Made by a program: the position numbers and the translations under genes. Shown piece after piece: positions 36,407 to 45,932 of a stretch of 64,000 bases of DNA. The notes under the pieces were generated by a model. It was not told the DNA's origin. It saw nothing but the letters and a program-made list of their open reading frames with translations, and searched no databases. Source of the DNA: Nitrosomonas communis. GTDB taxonomy: Bacteria; Pseudomonadota; Gammaproteobacteria; Burkholderiales; Nitrosomonadaceae. The DNA lies in NCBI RefSeq assembly GCF_001007935.1, contig NZ_CP011451.1:3162001-3226000 (forward strand). The letters run 5' to 3'. Every line of letters starts with the position of its first letter. Within the stretch, counting starts at the first letter, position 1.

Positions 36407-36646
36407 ATGACTGTTAAAGTGCGTAGCCATAAAACAATACACTCTCTCAATGCAATGATACATAGCGCGACACCACAAAGCAGTCAATTGATTCCCCAGG
36501 ATATCAAGCAGGAGATCCTGCGAGCGATTGCCCGTATTCAATTTGGCTCAGTCGAGATCATTATTCATGATGGTCAAGTCATGCAAATCGAGTGTCGTGA
36601 AAAAATTCGCGTCCGTCACGCTGATCCTATTCAAAAAACCAAATAA
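36407..36646 (+). CDS. DUF2292 (YezD-like) small protein of sulfur-uptake operons
   Basis: This 79-residue protein has the DUF2292 core at residues about 32-70: EILRAIARIQFGSVEIIIHDGQVMQIECREKIRV, with the typical FGSVxIxIHDGxVxQIExxEK pattern. Small proteins of this family are often first in sulfate or sulfur-assimilation operons. The function is not known; a role in sensing or RNA/DNA binding has no proof. The start is uncertain because no ribosome site is visible; an ATG at 36455 is an alternative. Confidence 0.8.
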   Translation: MTVKVRSHKTIHSLNAMIHSATPQSSQLIPQDIKQEILRAIARIQFGSVEIIIHDGQVMQIECREKIRVRHADPIQKTK

Positions 36647-36776
36647 CGCATTAGCCATTTAATTCAATTATGTTTGCTCAGAAACTTAACATCACCTCGA
36701 CCAGAAGACTGGAGAAAGAAAAAAATAAACAGCAATGGCTTGACCGGATGACCGGAAAGACATTGGGGAGAGAAGA

Positions 36777-38360
36777 ATGAACTATTCCTGGCGAATCATT
36801 TTGCTTTTTACAGCAAACATGTTGCCTCTTGCCTCGACTCAAGCAAATGGAAGTGTTACATTGCTTGAAAATTCTCAAGTAGGACAGCAACCCATGTTGC
36901 AAATAGTACAAGCAACTGGAAGTGATACCTATAAATGGGCGATCAAACCCAAGGAACAACCTGCAGCCGCAAAACCAGAAACACCCCAAAAGACCACTTA
37001 TTTTCAGCGTGCGCGCAGCTATGCTACGACACCTGAATCTGATCCCCCTCGCTATGTGCGTAATATGGCCAAGACTGAATATCCCACATTCAAGGATCTT
37101 CACTGGCTGGATTTTGGGGTGGATCATCGTACACGGTTTGAGTTGCGTGATGACGATATCCGGCGCAACAATCTTTTAACGGATTACCCCTTCCTGCTGC
37201 GTACCCGCACGTACGTGGGAATTAAAAATATTCTCGATCCGTTTCGTATGGCAGTCGAATTTCAAGATTCGCGCGGTTATAACAGCGAGTTTCCCAGAGA
37301 TAACCGTGACTGGAATCCATATGAGTTGATTCAAACCTATGGTGAACTGTATTTCAAGGATGCGCTGGGAAAAGATGATCTGGGAAATAACCGCCCAATC
37401 CGAATTCGTGGTGGCCGCATGGCTTGGGAGGCAGTAGATCGACGCTTGCTCGGTAATAACCAATGGCGCAATACCACCAATAATTTTGAAGGTTTTCGTG
37501 TGACCTTCGGGCAGGAAGCCAATGATTGGGAAATCGATACCTGGGGCGTACAGCCAGTCATTCGAGACATTGATGATTTTGATGGGCGCAATAAAAGCCA
37601 ATGGTTTTACGGTGCAATTGGACATTGGCGCAAGTGGTCTGACGTTATCACAATCCAGCCTTATTTTATGGGCCTCAAGCAGGATGATAGAGAAGGACGT
37701 CAACCAGAGCGCGATATCTATTCACCCGCCATCCGTGCTTACGGAGTGCTGCCAAAGACTAACATCGATTTTGATCTGCATACCATCTATCAGTTTGGCC
37801 GCGATAATAGCTTGAAAAAATCAGCCTGGTCTTATCTGCTTGAGTTTGGCTACACCTTCAAGCATGACTGGAAACCGAGGCTAAGCGCGTTTTATGGTTT
37901 TGTCAGCGGTGACCGCGATCCTAATGATAATGTCGACAATCGTTTTGAACGCTTCTTCGGATTTGCTCGTCCCTGGTCACCTGATGACTACATCGTCATG
38001 GAAAATATCAAAGCGCCCAAAATAGTATTTGAGTTTTCACCTCATAAGGATGTGTCCATCGACGGCGGTTATAGCTGGTTCTGGCTAGCCAGTGACACTG
38101 ATCGATTTAACAATCTGTTAAACATTTCAACCCCTAACCCCTTCAATCGCGATGCAACCGGCCAAAGCGGCGACTTTATCGGGCAATCGATCAATGCACG
38201 CGTCAATTATAAATTAACGCCGCTGGTCGACACCACTATCGGGTATTCGCATTTTATGAATGGAGAATTTACCAAAAACCGGCAAATGGCAGCTTTAGGA
38301 GAATCCAGAGACAGCTCAAATTTTTTCTACGTGGAAGTCTCCATCCGAGCATTTAAATAA
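36777..38360 (+). CDS. Alginate-export-type outer membrane beta-barrel porin
   Basis: The 527-residue protein has a signal peptide (about residues 1-24) and a long beta-barrel resembling the alginate export domain: HRTRFELRDDD, MAVEFQDSRGYNSEFPRD, GGRMAWEAVDRRLLGNNQWRNT, WFYGAIGHWRKWSDVITIQPYF and FEFSPHKDVSIDGGYSWFW. It closes with a C-terminal FYVEVSIRAFK ending in an aromatic-basic pattern. It should sit in the outer membrane. Placed directly before sbp (41 bp) and after DUF2292, it is probably the route by which sulfate or organosulfur anions enter the periplasm rather than an alginate exporter; that is inference. Confidence 0.8.
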   Translation: MNYSWRIILLFTANMLPLASTQANGSVTLLENSQVGQQPMLQIVQATGSDTYKWAIKPKEQPAAAKPETPQKTTYFQRARSYATTPESDPPRYVRNMAKTEYPTFKDLHWLDFGVDHRTRFELRDDDIRRNNLLTDYPFLLRTRTYVGIKNILDPFRMAVEFQDSRGYNSEFPRDNRDWNPYELIQTYGELYFKDALGKDDLGNNRPIRIRGGRMAWEAVDRRLLGNNQWRNTTNNFEGFRVTFGQEANDWEIDTWGVQPVIRDIDDFDGRNKSQWFYGAIGHWRKWSDVITIQPYFMGLKQDDREGRQPERDIYSPAIRAYGVLPKTNIDFDLHTIYQFGRDNSLKKSAWSYLLEFGYTFKHDWKPRLSAFYGFVSGDRDPNDNVDNRFERFFGFARPWSPDDYIVMENIKAPKIVFEFSPHKDVSIDGGYSWFWLASDTDRFNNLLNISTPNPFNRDATGQSGDFIGQSINARVNYKLTPLVDTTIGYSHFMNGEFTKNRQMAALGESRDSSNFFYVEVSIRAFK

Positions 38361-38401
38361 GCGTGTTCAAATTACTCAAACTTATACATTAAAGGAAAAA
38401 C

Positions 38402-39400
38402 ATGAAAAAAAATAAATGGTTAAAGATTCCCCTGTTGGCAGCAAGCTTACTGATTGGCAGTAACGCATTTGCGGACAAAGCGCTACTGAATGTATCCTAC
38501 GACCCAACACGCGAGCTGTATCAGGAATTCAATCCCGCCTTCAGCAAATACTGGCAGGCACAGGCTGGCGAGAAGGTCACTATCAAGCAGTCGCATGGAG
38601 GCTCCGGCAAACAAGCACGCTCTGTAATTGATGGGCTGGATGCCGATGTGGTCACTCTCGCATTGGCGGCAGATATCGATGCCATCGCAGCGCATGGCAA
38701 GCTCCTGCCGGACAATTGGCAAACACGGTTGACCCATAACAGCTCACCTTATACCTCAACCATCATTTTTCTGGTACGCAAAGGCAACCCGAAAGGCATC
38801 AAGGACTGGAACGATCTCGCGAGACCAGGTATCGCGGTGATCACCCCTAACCCCAAAACATCCGGGGGCGCGCGCTGGAATTATCTGGCTGCGTGGGAAT
38901 ACGGCAAACAGAATTTTGGTGAAGCCAAAGCGAAAGAATTTGTCTCGGATATCTTTAAAAATGTACCTGTACTGGATTCCGGCGCACGGGGTTCAGCCAC
39001 GACATTCATCGAACGCGGTATCGGCGATGTGCTCATTTCGTGGGAAAACGAGGCGTTCCTAGCACTTAAGGAATATGGCCAGGATAAATTTGAGATCATT
39101 GTACCTTCGCTCAGTATCCTTGCCGAGCCTACTGTTGCCCTGGTCGACAAGGTGGTCGACAAAAAAGACACGCGCAAAGTCGCTGAAGCTTATCTCCAGT
39201 ATCTTTATTCGGATGAAGGCCAGGAGATTGCTGCCAAACATTTTTACCGGCCGATCAATGAAAAGATCGCGGCAAAGTATGCCAATCAGTTCCCGGCTAT
39301 CAAGCTGTTCAAGATCGATGACGCATTCGGGAATTGGAAAAATGCACAAAAAACTCACTTCGATGATGGTGGTACGTTTGATCAGATCTATCTGAAATAA
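38402..39400 (+). CDS. sbp: Sulfate-binding periplasmic protein
   Basis: The 332-residue protein has a signal peptide ending at SNAFA/D (residue about 24) and the sulfate/thiosulfate-binding signature: [59 protein letters not shown]. It binds sulfate in the periplasm and delivers it to CysTWA encoded downstream. The ribosome site AAAGGA is good. A small hairpin follows the stop, which may favour more binding protein than transporter. Confidence 0.95.
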   Translation: MKKNKWLKIPLLAASLLIGSNAFADKALLNVSYDPTRELYQEFNPAFSKYWQAQAGEKVTIKQSHGGSGKQARSVIDGLDADVVTLALAADIDAIAAHGKLLPDNWQTRLTHNSSPYTSTIIFLVRKGNPKGIKDWNDLARPGIAVITPNPKTSGGARWNYLAAWEYGKQNFGEAKAKEFVSDIFKNVPVLDSGARGSATTFIERGIGDVLISWENEAFLALKEYGQDKFEIIVPSLSILAEPTVALVDKVVDKKDTRKVAEAYLQYLYSDEGQEIAAKHFYRPINEKIAAKYANQFPAIKLFKIDDAFGNWKNAQKTHFDDGGTFDQIYLK

Positions 39401-39407
39401 CTAAACA

Positions 39408-39423
39408 GGGGTTAGGCAACCCT
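39408..39423 (+). terminator. Intercistronic hairpin after sbp
   Basis: GGGGTT and AACCCT pair (one G-T) around a 4-base loop, 7 bp after the sbp stop. It has no U-run, so it more likely protects the sbp message or thins readthrough than fully ending transcription. Confidence 0.35.
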
Positions 39424-39452
39424 CCTCGTAAACAACATTTAAGGAAAAAAAC

Positions 39453-39767
39453 ATGAGTGTGTTAATTGTTGGCGGTGATCAGGTTGAGTCGCTGAAACGT
39501 CAAGTAGTTGCGCAGGGATATACTGAAGTCGAACATTGGCATGGGCGTAAGAAAGGATTTGTGAAACGCACGTTCTCTAATCATACCCGCCTGATTGTTA
39601 TGGTGTGCGATTACGTCAATCATAGCCTGGCCATTTCACTGAAAAATCAGGCTAACCGCAAAGGCATACCCCTCATTTATTGCCGCCATTCCATTCATGA
39701 GCTCAGACATAAATTATTGCACTGGGGAAAAACTGATGAGGACTGTTGTGCTTGCTATAGTTTTTGA
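39453..39767 (+). CDS. DUF2325 family protein
   Basis: This 104-residue protein matches DUF2325: MSVLIVGGDQVESLKRQV, HWHGRKKGFVKRTF, IVMVCDYVNHSLAISLKNQANRKGIPLIYCRHS. It is a small Rossmann-like domain. The closing DCCACYSF is cysteine-rich (three Cys in four residues), which could bind metal or respond to redox state. The function is unknown. Within the sulfate operon it may have a regulatory role. The ribosome site TAAGGA is clear. Confidence 0.78.
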   Translation: MSVLIVGGDQVESLKRQVVAQGYTEVEHWHGRKKGFVKRTFSNHTRLIVMVCDYVNHSLAISLKNQANRKGIPLIYCRHSIHELRHKLLHWGKTDEDCCACYSF

Positions 39768-39770
39768 GCA

Positions 39771-39833
39771 ATGAGTTTTCAGTGGCAGAAAAGTTATCTT
39801 GATCTGGTAAATGATTTGAAGAAATCAAATTAA
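39771..39833 (+). CDS. Possible 20-residue open frame
   Basis: ATG opens a 20-codon frame (MSFQWQKSYLDLVNDLKKSN) 3 bp after the DUF2325 stop. It has no ribosome site of its own but could be translated by coupling. There is no other support. Confidence 0.15.
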   Translation: MSFQWQKSYLDLVNDLKKSN

Positions 39834-39936
39834 TCGTTCCTCATAAATAAAACTCTGCTGGCTATGCAGAAATAGAAACTGGAATGACCACCGCCCAACA
39901 ATGAAACAACTTCTGCCACGCAGATCAATACCTCAT

Positions 39937-39956
39937 TTAACAGGAGTTTTTCCATG
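39937..39956 (+). repeat. Duplicated leader of EAL gene 1
   Basis: The 20-nt leader and start TTAACAGGAGTTTTTCCATG is repeated exactly at 40806-40825 before the second EAL gene. It holds the ribosome site CAGGAG and shows that the pair arose by tandem duplication including the leader. Confidence 0.85.
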
Positions 39957-40826
39957 TCTATTCCTACGATTGATACTTTTGCTAACGAAGCGAGCTTGTC
40001 ACGTAAACTCGAACGTATTCTGGGAGCTACCGACTATCCGGTGCAACGCTCCGGAGAAGGTTGGGTTACAGGATCTTTCTATAATTGCCAGTTGTCCAGT
40101 GTTTTCCAGCCTATCTTTGGCACTGACGAGAACAAGACCATTGGCCATATAGCTTATACCCGCTCTGAATCAAATGGGCAATTCTCTACTGCTCCATGGC
40201 ATATTTCTGCTCTTACACCAGAAGACAGCCCAATAGCTAAACTCGATCGTTTATGCCGTACGATCCACGCCCTGAATTATTTTAATCATATGTCCTATCA
40301 GAAAGGTAAATTATTTGTCAGTGTGCAGCCACGATTATTGGAGAGTGTCAAAGACGATCATGGCCAGGCATTTGAGCATGTATTGAACCTGATTGAAGTT
40401 CCCACCTCACGCGTGGTGATCGAACTGCCGAGTGAAATCAATCGTGATTGGAAAATGCTCAGAAAAATCATTCAGAACTACCGCTCGCGTGGCTATCAGA
40501 TTGCAACTCATTTTAATAGCGGCAGTAACGACTGGATGTTAGAACTGATGTTGGAGCTTGGCGGTTTATATCCAGATATCTTACGTATTCCAATAGGTGA
40601 TCTGTTACGGTATAACGCAGTAGCGCCCCTGATAGAAACCATTCATCGCTTTGGTGCAATCGTGATGGCCTACGATATAGGAACCTCCGATCAAGCCGCT
40701 GAGGCCGTCAAGACTGGAGTAGATTATCTGCAGGGAAATTTTCTCAGCAAGCCAGCACGAGCTATTCATATGATTGCACCAGAGTTTATTAAAGAAAAAA
40801 CAGGATTAACAGGAGTTTTTCCATGA
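39954..40826 (+). CDS. Degenerate EAL-domain protein 1 in the sulfate operon
   Basis: This 290-residue protein is a single EAL-fold domain (about 35-285): SVFQPIFGTDENKTIGHIAYTRSE, RLCRTIHALNYF, LFVSVQPRLLE, VVIELPSEI and LQGNFLSKPARAI. The EAL motif reads IAY, the catalytic DDFG reads THFN and the metal-binding Asn is replaced by Ser, so it should not degrade cyclic di-GMP. It may bind the nucleotide or act as a protein partner. It overlaps the start of its paralogue (ATGA) and lies between DUF2325 and cysT, so it is expressed with the sulfate transporter. Confidence 0.82.
   Translation: MSIPTIDTFANEASLSRKLERILGATDYPVQRSGEGWVTGSFYNCQLSSVFQPIFGTDENKTIGHIAYTRSESNGQFSTAPWHISALTPEDSPIAKLDRLCRTIHALNYFNHMSYQKGKLFVSVQPRLLESVKDDHGQAFEHVLNLIEVPTSRVVIELPSEINRDWKMLRKIIQNYRSRGYQIATHFNSGSNDWMLELMLELGGLYPDILRIPIGDLLRYNAVAPLIETIHRFGAIVMAYDIGTSDQAAEAVKTGVDYLQGNFLSKPARAIHMIAPEFIKEKTGLTGVFP
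40806..40825 (+). repeat. Duplicated leader of EAL gene 2
   Basis: Exact second copy of the 20-nt leader found at 39937-39956, here lying inside the end of EAL gene 1 and thus also coding its last residues. Confidence 0.85.
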
Positions 40827-41719
40827 ATACTTTTGCTCCCCAAAATTTTGTAGTTAAAGATGAATTTGAGTTAATCCGATCGGCTACAGACTACTCTCTG
40901 GAACGAGACCAGGGTGGCTGGATAAGTGGACAATTTTATCGTTGCAGGTTAACCAGCGCTTTTCAACCTATTATCGATATGGCTCAAAATAAGACGATAG
41001 GGCACACTGCTCATATCCGCTCAGAGTCGGATGGAGAAATTTCACTCTCGCCCTGGCAAGTTTTTGCTCAAGCGACAAATGATGAGCAATTGGTTCATTT
41101 GGATCGCTTATGCCGGGCAGTGCACGCGCTCAATTATTTCAATAATAAAGCTACCAGATCAGACGAAAAATTATTTGTAGGGGTACACCCGCTTCTTCTG
41201 GAAACGGTTAAGGTCGATCATGGGCGTGCGTTTGAAGACTTTCTCAATTTGATTGGGGTGAAAACTTCCCGAGTCACCATTGAAATCCCTCCCACCATCA
41301 ATCATAACCGAGAGTTACTGCAGAAAATAATTAACAACTATCACTTACGCGGCTACGCCATTGCAGTTACTTATCATAGTGGTTCGAATAACGCTTGGAT
41401 GCCAGAGCTAGGTAGCTTATATCCGGAGATCATACGGATCAAAGCATCCTATCTGTTCAATTATCGTGTCATCGATACCATCATTAAAGCTGCTCACCAT
41501 TTCGGATCCAAAGTTCTGGTATGGGATATTGCCACATTTGAGCAGTTAACTATCGCCAAACGTCTTAATGCTGATTATTTGCAAGGTCATTTTCTCAGCG
41601 AGCCAGCGCGCGCCATTCACACCATTTCACCTCAACTGATCCAAGAAACCCTTGATCCGAATTTGGCACAAACACTGGAAGAGTCAAGGAAATTTGAATC
41701 TAAGAGGAAGTATAAGTGA
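40823..41719 (+). CDS. Degenerate EAL-domain protein 2 in the sulfate operon
   Basis: The 298-residue paralogue of the upstream protein shares the same order of blocks: [58 protein letters not shown]. The EAL motif reads TAH and DDFG reads TYHS, so it too is non-catalytic. Roughly half of the residues match protein 1, indicating an old duplication that was kept. The stop overlaps the GTG start of cysT (GTGA), so it is translationally coupled to the permease. A role in linking cyclic di-GMP or another signal to sulfate uptake is inference. Confidence 0.82.
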   Translation: MNTFAPQNFVVKDEFELIRSATDYSLERDQGGWISGQFYRCRLTSAFQPIIDMAQNKTIGHTAHIRSESDGEISLSPWQVFAQATNDEQLVHLDRLCRAVHALNYFNNKATRSDEKLFVGVHPLLLETVKVDHGRAFEDFLNLIGVKTSRVTIEIPPTINHNRELLQKIINNYHLRGYAIAVTYHSGSNNAWMPELGSLYPEIIRIKASYLFNYRVIDTIIKAAHHFGSKVLVWDIATFEQLTIAKRLNADYLQGHFLSEPARAIHTISPQLIQETLDPNLAQTLEESRKFESKRKYK

Positions 41720-42549
41720 GTACATTCAAACAGCATAGCGTATTGCCGGGGTTTAACCTCGCACTGGGTTTTACCATACTTTATCTTAGTCTGGTCGTGC
41801 TCATTCCACTTTCGGCGGCGTTCATTAGAACTGCCGAACTGACCTGGCCGGAATTCTGGGCGACCGTGACGACACCGCGTGTGTTAGCCTCGTATCGGCT
41901 AACCTTTGGCGCTTCATTTGCTGCCGCACTCACCAACGCAGTATTCGGGCTGCTGGTAGCCTGGGTGCTGGTTCGCTATCATTTCCCTGGCAAACGAGTT
42001 GTCGATGCACTGATCGATCTGCCATTTGCTCTGCCGACTGCTGTAGCGGGAATTGCCCTTACCGCCCTTTATGCCGGCAATGGTTGGATCGGTCAACTGC
42101 TTGAGCCGCTTGGGATCAAAATTGCCTTTACCCCGCTTGGTATTTACGTGGCACTGACATTTATTGGTTTGCCATTTGTGGTGCGCACAGTACAGCCTGT
42201 CCTGGAAGATATCGAAACTGAACTGGAAGAAGCCGCGGCCATGTTGGGTGCCAATCGGCTGCAGACTTTCTTGCGCATCATTTTCCCGACTATTTTTCCA
42301 GCATTGATGACAGGTTTCGCTTTGGCCTTTGCGCGCGCTATTGGAGAGTACGGGTCCGTCATATTCATCGCGGGCAATATGCCGATGATTTCGGAAATCA
42401 CCCCATTATTGATCATTACCAAGCTGGAGCAGTATGACTATACCGGCGCCACCGCCATTGCGGTTGTCATGTTGGTGATCTCTTTTATTCTGTTACTCAT
42501 TATCAACCTGTTGCAATGGTGGAGTCGCCGCCGCAACGCATTAGCATGA
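41716..42549 (+). CDS. cysT: Sulfate ABC transporter permease CysT
   Basis: The 277-residue inner-membrane permease has six likely helices and the permease EAA loop [30 protein letters not shown] (around 170-200; given in part: [16 protein letters not shown]). The blocks [19 protein letters not shown] and [14 protein letters not shown] are typical of CysT. The start is GTG at 41716, overlapping the EAL stop, with AAGAGGAAG before it. With CysW and CysA it imports sulfate handed over by Sbp. Confidence 0.95.
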   Translation: MSTFKQHSVLPGFNLALGFTILYLSLVVLIPLSAAFIRTAELTWPEFWATVTTPRVLASYRLTFGASFAAALTNAVFGLLVAWVLVRYHFPGKRVVDALIDLPFALPTAVAGIALTALYAGNGWIGQLLEPLGIKIAFTPLGIYVALTFIGLPFVVRTVQPVLEDIETELEEAAAMLGANRLQTFLRIIFPTIFPALMTGFALAFARAIGEYGSVIFIAGNMPMISEITPLLIITKLEQYDYTGATAIAVVMLVISFILLLIINLLQWWSRRRNALA

Positions 42550-42559
42550 GAATTTTGCC

Positions 42560-43441
42560 ATGACCACGTTCACCATCACTTATCCCAGTAAAGTACAACG
42601 AACGGCTCTTACCCAGGAACCGGTATGGGTACGCTGGGGGTTAATTGCGATAGCACTTACGTTTCTGACAGTATTCCTTTTTGTACCCTTGCTTTTGGTA
42701 TTCTATGAAGCGCTCAAAAAAGGCGTCGATGTTTATTTTGCTGCGATCACGGACCCGGATGCAATTGCGGCCATCAAACTGACACTGACTGCGAGTGCCA
42801 TTGCAGTACCACTTAATCTGGTATTTGGTATCGCGGCGGCCTGGGCGATCGCCAAATTTGAATTCCGTGGCAAGCACATCCTGATCACGCTGATTGATCT
42901 CCCCTTCTCCGTCTCGCCCGTCATTGCCGGTCTAATCTATGTGCTGGTTTTCGGTTTACAGGGATGGTTAGGGCCATGGTTAGCCGAGAACGATCTCAAA
43001 ATCATCTTTGCAGTACCCGGCATCGTCCTGGCGACGATTTTTGTGACCGTCCCATTTATTGCGCGTGAATTAATCCCACTCATGCAGGCACAGGGAACCG
43101 AAGAGGAGGAAGCAGCTGTGGCATTGGGGGCAAGTGGCTGGCAGACCTTTTGGCGTATTACTATCCCCAACATCAAGTGGGGTTTGTTATACGGGATTAT
43201 TCTGTGCAATGCACGCGCCATGGGTGAATTTGGCGCTGTCTCGGTGGTGTCGGGGCATATACGCGGCAGCACTAATACCTTACCGCTGCACGTTGAGATT
43301 CTCTATAACGAATACAGCTATGCAGCCTCCTTTGCAGTCGCATCCCTGCTCGCATTGCTGGCCCTGATCACACTCATCATCAAAACTTTCTTAGAGGCAA
43401 AAGTAGCTCATCAAAAAGGAGAATTAACTCATGAGCATTGA
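42560..43441 (+). CDS. cysW: Sulfate ABC transporter permease CysW
   Basis: This 293-residue permease has six likely helices. CysW features are [20 protein letters not shown], the EAA loop [19 protein letters not shown] and [15 protein letters not shown]. It forms the transmembrane pair with CysT. Its 3' end overlaps the start of cysA by 11 nt, showing tight coupling. Confidence 0.95.
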   Translation: MTTFTITYPSKVQRTALTQEPVWVRWGLIAIALTFLTVFLFVPLLLVFYEALKKGVDVYFAAITDPDAIAAIKLTLTASAIAVPLNLVFGIAAAWAIAKFEFRGKHILITLIDLPFSVSPVIAGLIYVLVFGLQGWLGPWLAENDLKIIFAVPGIVLATIFVTVPFIARELIPLMQAQGTEEEEAAVALGASGWQTFWRITIPNIKWGLLYGIILCNARAMGEFGAVSVVSGHIRGSTNTLPLHVEILYNEYSYAASFAVASLLALLALITLIIKTFLEAKVAHQKGELTHEH

Positions 43442-44504
43442 AATACGTCATCTCTCCAAGCAATTCGGCTCATTTGCTGCATTGCGCGACATCAACCTGA
43501 ACATTCATTCAGGCGAACTCCTTGCGTTGCTGGGGCCTTCAGGATCTGGTAAAACGACATTACTGCGCGTCATTGCCGGGCTGGAAACCGCCGATTCAGG
43601 TCAAGTGCTGTTTAATAATGAAGACGCCACCAGTCAACCTATCCGGGAACGGCAGGTGGGCTTTGTTTTCCAGCATTACGCACTGTTCCGTAACATGACG
43701 ATTTTTGAGAATGTCGCGTTTGGATTACGTGTTCGTCCCAGACAGAATCGTCTGAAAACTCAGGAAATCCACGAACGCGTCACCAATCTGCTGAAACTGG
43801 TGCAACTCGACTGGCTGGCAGACCGTTACCCCCATCAACTCTCTGGCGGGCAACGTCAACGCATTGCTTTGGCACGCGCTTTGGCGGTAGAACCCAAAGT
43901 ATTGCTACTGGATGAACCATTCGGCGCGCTGGATGCCAAAGTGCGCAAAGAATTGCGTACCTGGTTAAGAAGATTGCATGATGAGATGCATATTACCAGC
44001 ATTTTTGTCACTCATGATCAAGAAGAAGCGCTGGAAGTCTCCGATCGCGTTGTGGTCATGAACGAAGGACGCATTGAGCAGATTGGCACACCCGATGAAG
44101 TCTATGAGCGTCCAGCCAATCCGTTTGTGTATGAATTTCTAGGACACGTGAACCTGTTCCATGGCCGCATACATCAGGGCCGTGCCTGGATAGGTGATGT
44201 GGAAATCGATGCGCCTGAACACGCCGAAGCCGAAGATCTGGCTGCGGTTGCCTACGTACGGCCACACGATATTGAAGTTGACCGCGTCATGAATGGAGAA
44301 TCGGCATTGCCAGCACATGTTGTTCATATTCTCTCGGTAGGTCCGGTCGTCAAACTAGAATTGGTGCAAGAAGGTAACCAAAACAAGAATCTCATTCAAG
44401 TTGAAATCAGCAAGGAGAGATTCCGCGACTTGCAGTTAGTCAAGGGTGACCAGGTTTTTATTAAGCCACGCCGTCTTGATTTGTTCCTCCATCAACTGCA
44501 TTAA
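43431..44504 (+). CDS. cysA: Sulfate ABC transporter ATP-binding protein
   Basis: The 357-residue ATPase has Walker [10 protein letters not shown] (residues about 38-46), Q-loop VFQHYALF, signature [15 protein letters not shown] and Walker [13 protein letters not shown], then a C-terminal TOBE-like regulatory part (about 235-355). It powers sulfate import by CysT/CysW. A strong AAGGAGA ribosome site lies inside the cysW end. Confidence 0.96.
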   Translation: MSIEIRHLSKQFGSFAALRDINLNIHSGELLALLGPSGSGKTTLLRVIAGLETADSGQVLFNNEDATSQPIRERQVGFVFQHYALFRNMTIFENVAFGLRVRPRQNRLKTQEIHERVTNLLKLVQLDWLADRYPHQLSGGQRQRIALARALAVEPKVLLLDEPFGALDAKVRKELRTWLRRLHDEMHITSIFVTHDQEEALEVSDRVVVMNEGRIEQIGTPDEVYERPANPFVYEFLGHVNLFHGRIHQGRAWIGDVEIDAPEHAEAEDLAAVAYVRPHDIEVDRVMNGESALPAHVVHILSVGPVVKLELVQEGNQNKNLIQVEISKERFRDLQLVKGDQVFIKPRRLDLFLHQLH

Positions 44505-44540
44505 TATAGCGCAATTCGATATTAACAAAGGATTTAACCA

Positions 44541-45476
44541 TTGAATTTCCAGCAACTTCGTATCATAAGTGAAACCGTTCGTCAGCATTACAATCTGACG
44601 GAAGTCGCCAATGCCTTATTCACCTCACAATCCGGGGTCAGCAAGCATATTAAGGATTTGGAAGATGAATTAGGTATTGAATTATTTATTCGCAAAGGCA
44701 AGCGATTGATTGGATTAACTGAGCCCGGTAAAGAACTGATCAAGATCGTTGAGCGTATCCTGCTGGATACGAGGAATATCAAACGCTTGGCTGAGCAGTT
44801 CAGCCAGCACGACCAAGGTCAGCTAACGATCGCTACGACCCACACCCAGGCACAATATGCCTTACCTCCCATGGTGCGGCAGTTCAAGCAAGCATTTCCC
44901 AAGGTGCACCTGGTGCTGCACCAATCCAGTCCAAGCGAAATCGTATCCATGTTGCTTGATGGCCAGGCAGATATTGGTATCGCAACGGAAGCATTGGAAA
45001 ACACAGCCGATTTAATCTCTTTTCCCTACTATACATGGCACCATGCCATTATCGTACCTGCAGGACATCCGCTGCAGTCGGTCGCTCCCCTTACGCTCGA
45101 AGCCATTGTAGAATTTCCGATTATTACCTATCACCACGGATTTACCGGGCGCTCAAGGATCGATAAAACATTCGCTCAGGCAGGGCTAGAGCCTGATTTT
45201 GCCATGTCTGCTTTGGATGCCGATGTAATTAAAACCTATGTCGCACTAGGACTGGGTATTGGCATTATTGCATCGGGAGCGTTTGTGCCAGAGCGAGATT
45301 CCATGCTGGTCAAATTGGATGCCTCCCACTTATTTGAACAGAATACCACTTACATTTCGATTCGTCAGAACCGTTATCTACGCGATTTTGCCTATTATTT
45401 TATAGAGCTTTGCATTCCTACGCTCAGAGGATCCAGTGAATCTCCTCTCGTTTGGTTGAGATCAGAAATACCCTAA
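44541..45476 (+). CDS. cysB: LysR-type sulfur regulator CysB
   Basis: The 311-residue regulator has an N-terminal helix-turn-helix (LTEVANALFTSQSGVSKHIKDLEDELG, near residues 18-45; key part TSQSGVSKHI) and a substrate-binding domain including GQLTIATTHTQAQYALP, typical of CysB/Cbl. It activates sulfur-assimilation genes with N-acetylserine as inducer. The start is TTG at 44541 with AAAGGA before it, which gives the family's usual MNFQQLRII start. It lies 36 bp after cysA and probably controls this operon. Confidence 0.93.
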   Translation: MNFQQLRIISETVRQHYNLTEVANALFTSQSGVSKHIKDLEDELGIELFIRKGKRLIGLTEPGKELIKIVERILLDTRNIKRLAEQFSQHDQGQLTIATTHTQAQYALPPMVRQFKQAFPKVHLVLHQSSPSEIVSMLLDGQADIGIATEALENTADLISFPYYTWHHAIIVPAGHPLQSVAPLTLEAIVEFPIITYHHGFTGRSRIDKTFAQAGLEPDFAMSALDADVIKTYVALGLGIGIIASGAFVPERDSMLVKLDASHLFEQNTTYISIRQNRYLRDFAYYFIELCIPTLRGSSESPLVWLRSEIP

Positions 45477-45509
45477 ACCGCAGCGAATAATAAACTTTAG
45501 CAAGTCCTT

Positions 45510-45612
45510 ATTCCATTTCCCAATCAAAACTGACTTTGTCGGCTTCCCCTTGCGGTATTATTGATACTGTCTGTGGCTCGCCTTCGCGTCATTTTTGATT
45601 GGGAAATGAAAT
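45510..45612 (-). repeat. Dispersed palindromic repeat, copy 7
   Basis: A 103-bp copy in inverse orientation between the convergent cysB and patatin genes; one end is worn (GGGAAATGAAAT). It marks the border between the sulfate operon and the oxylipin island. Confidence 0.88.
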
Positions 45613-45932
45613 TACTCGAGATCAAGCATTGAATCATTTATAAATGAAATTCCAGCATCTAAACGCTTCAGGTAAGTCTCGCCACGGGCAACCAATCATC
45701 CATATCCGGTATAACACGCTTCCTATCGTCATGCGCAGATTGCGCTTGTCATACATCACTTCATGAAGCAAAATTTTCTCTAGCTTCGGCCAGAATTCCT
45801 CTTTGAGGATCAATCAGAGCATCGCACACTCGTTTTAATGGATATGAGCTTCTCAATATTACAAGTTTGCTTCTATTTATGAAATACTTATCTCAAAATG
45901 TCAACCAGCTTTAATTAGATCAGGATATTTGG
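45613..45932. other. 320-bp intergenic region between convergent genes
   Basis: No supported gene. A 36-codon frame near 45644 (MKFQHLNASGKSRHG...) has no ribosome site. The region may be a relic, but I recognise nothing. Confidence 0.35.
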
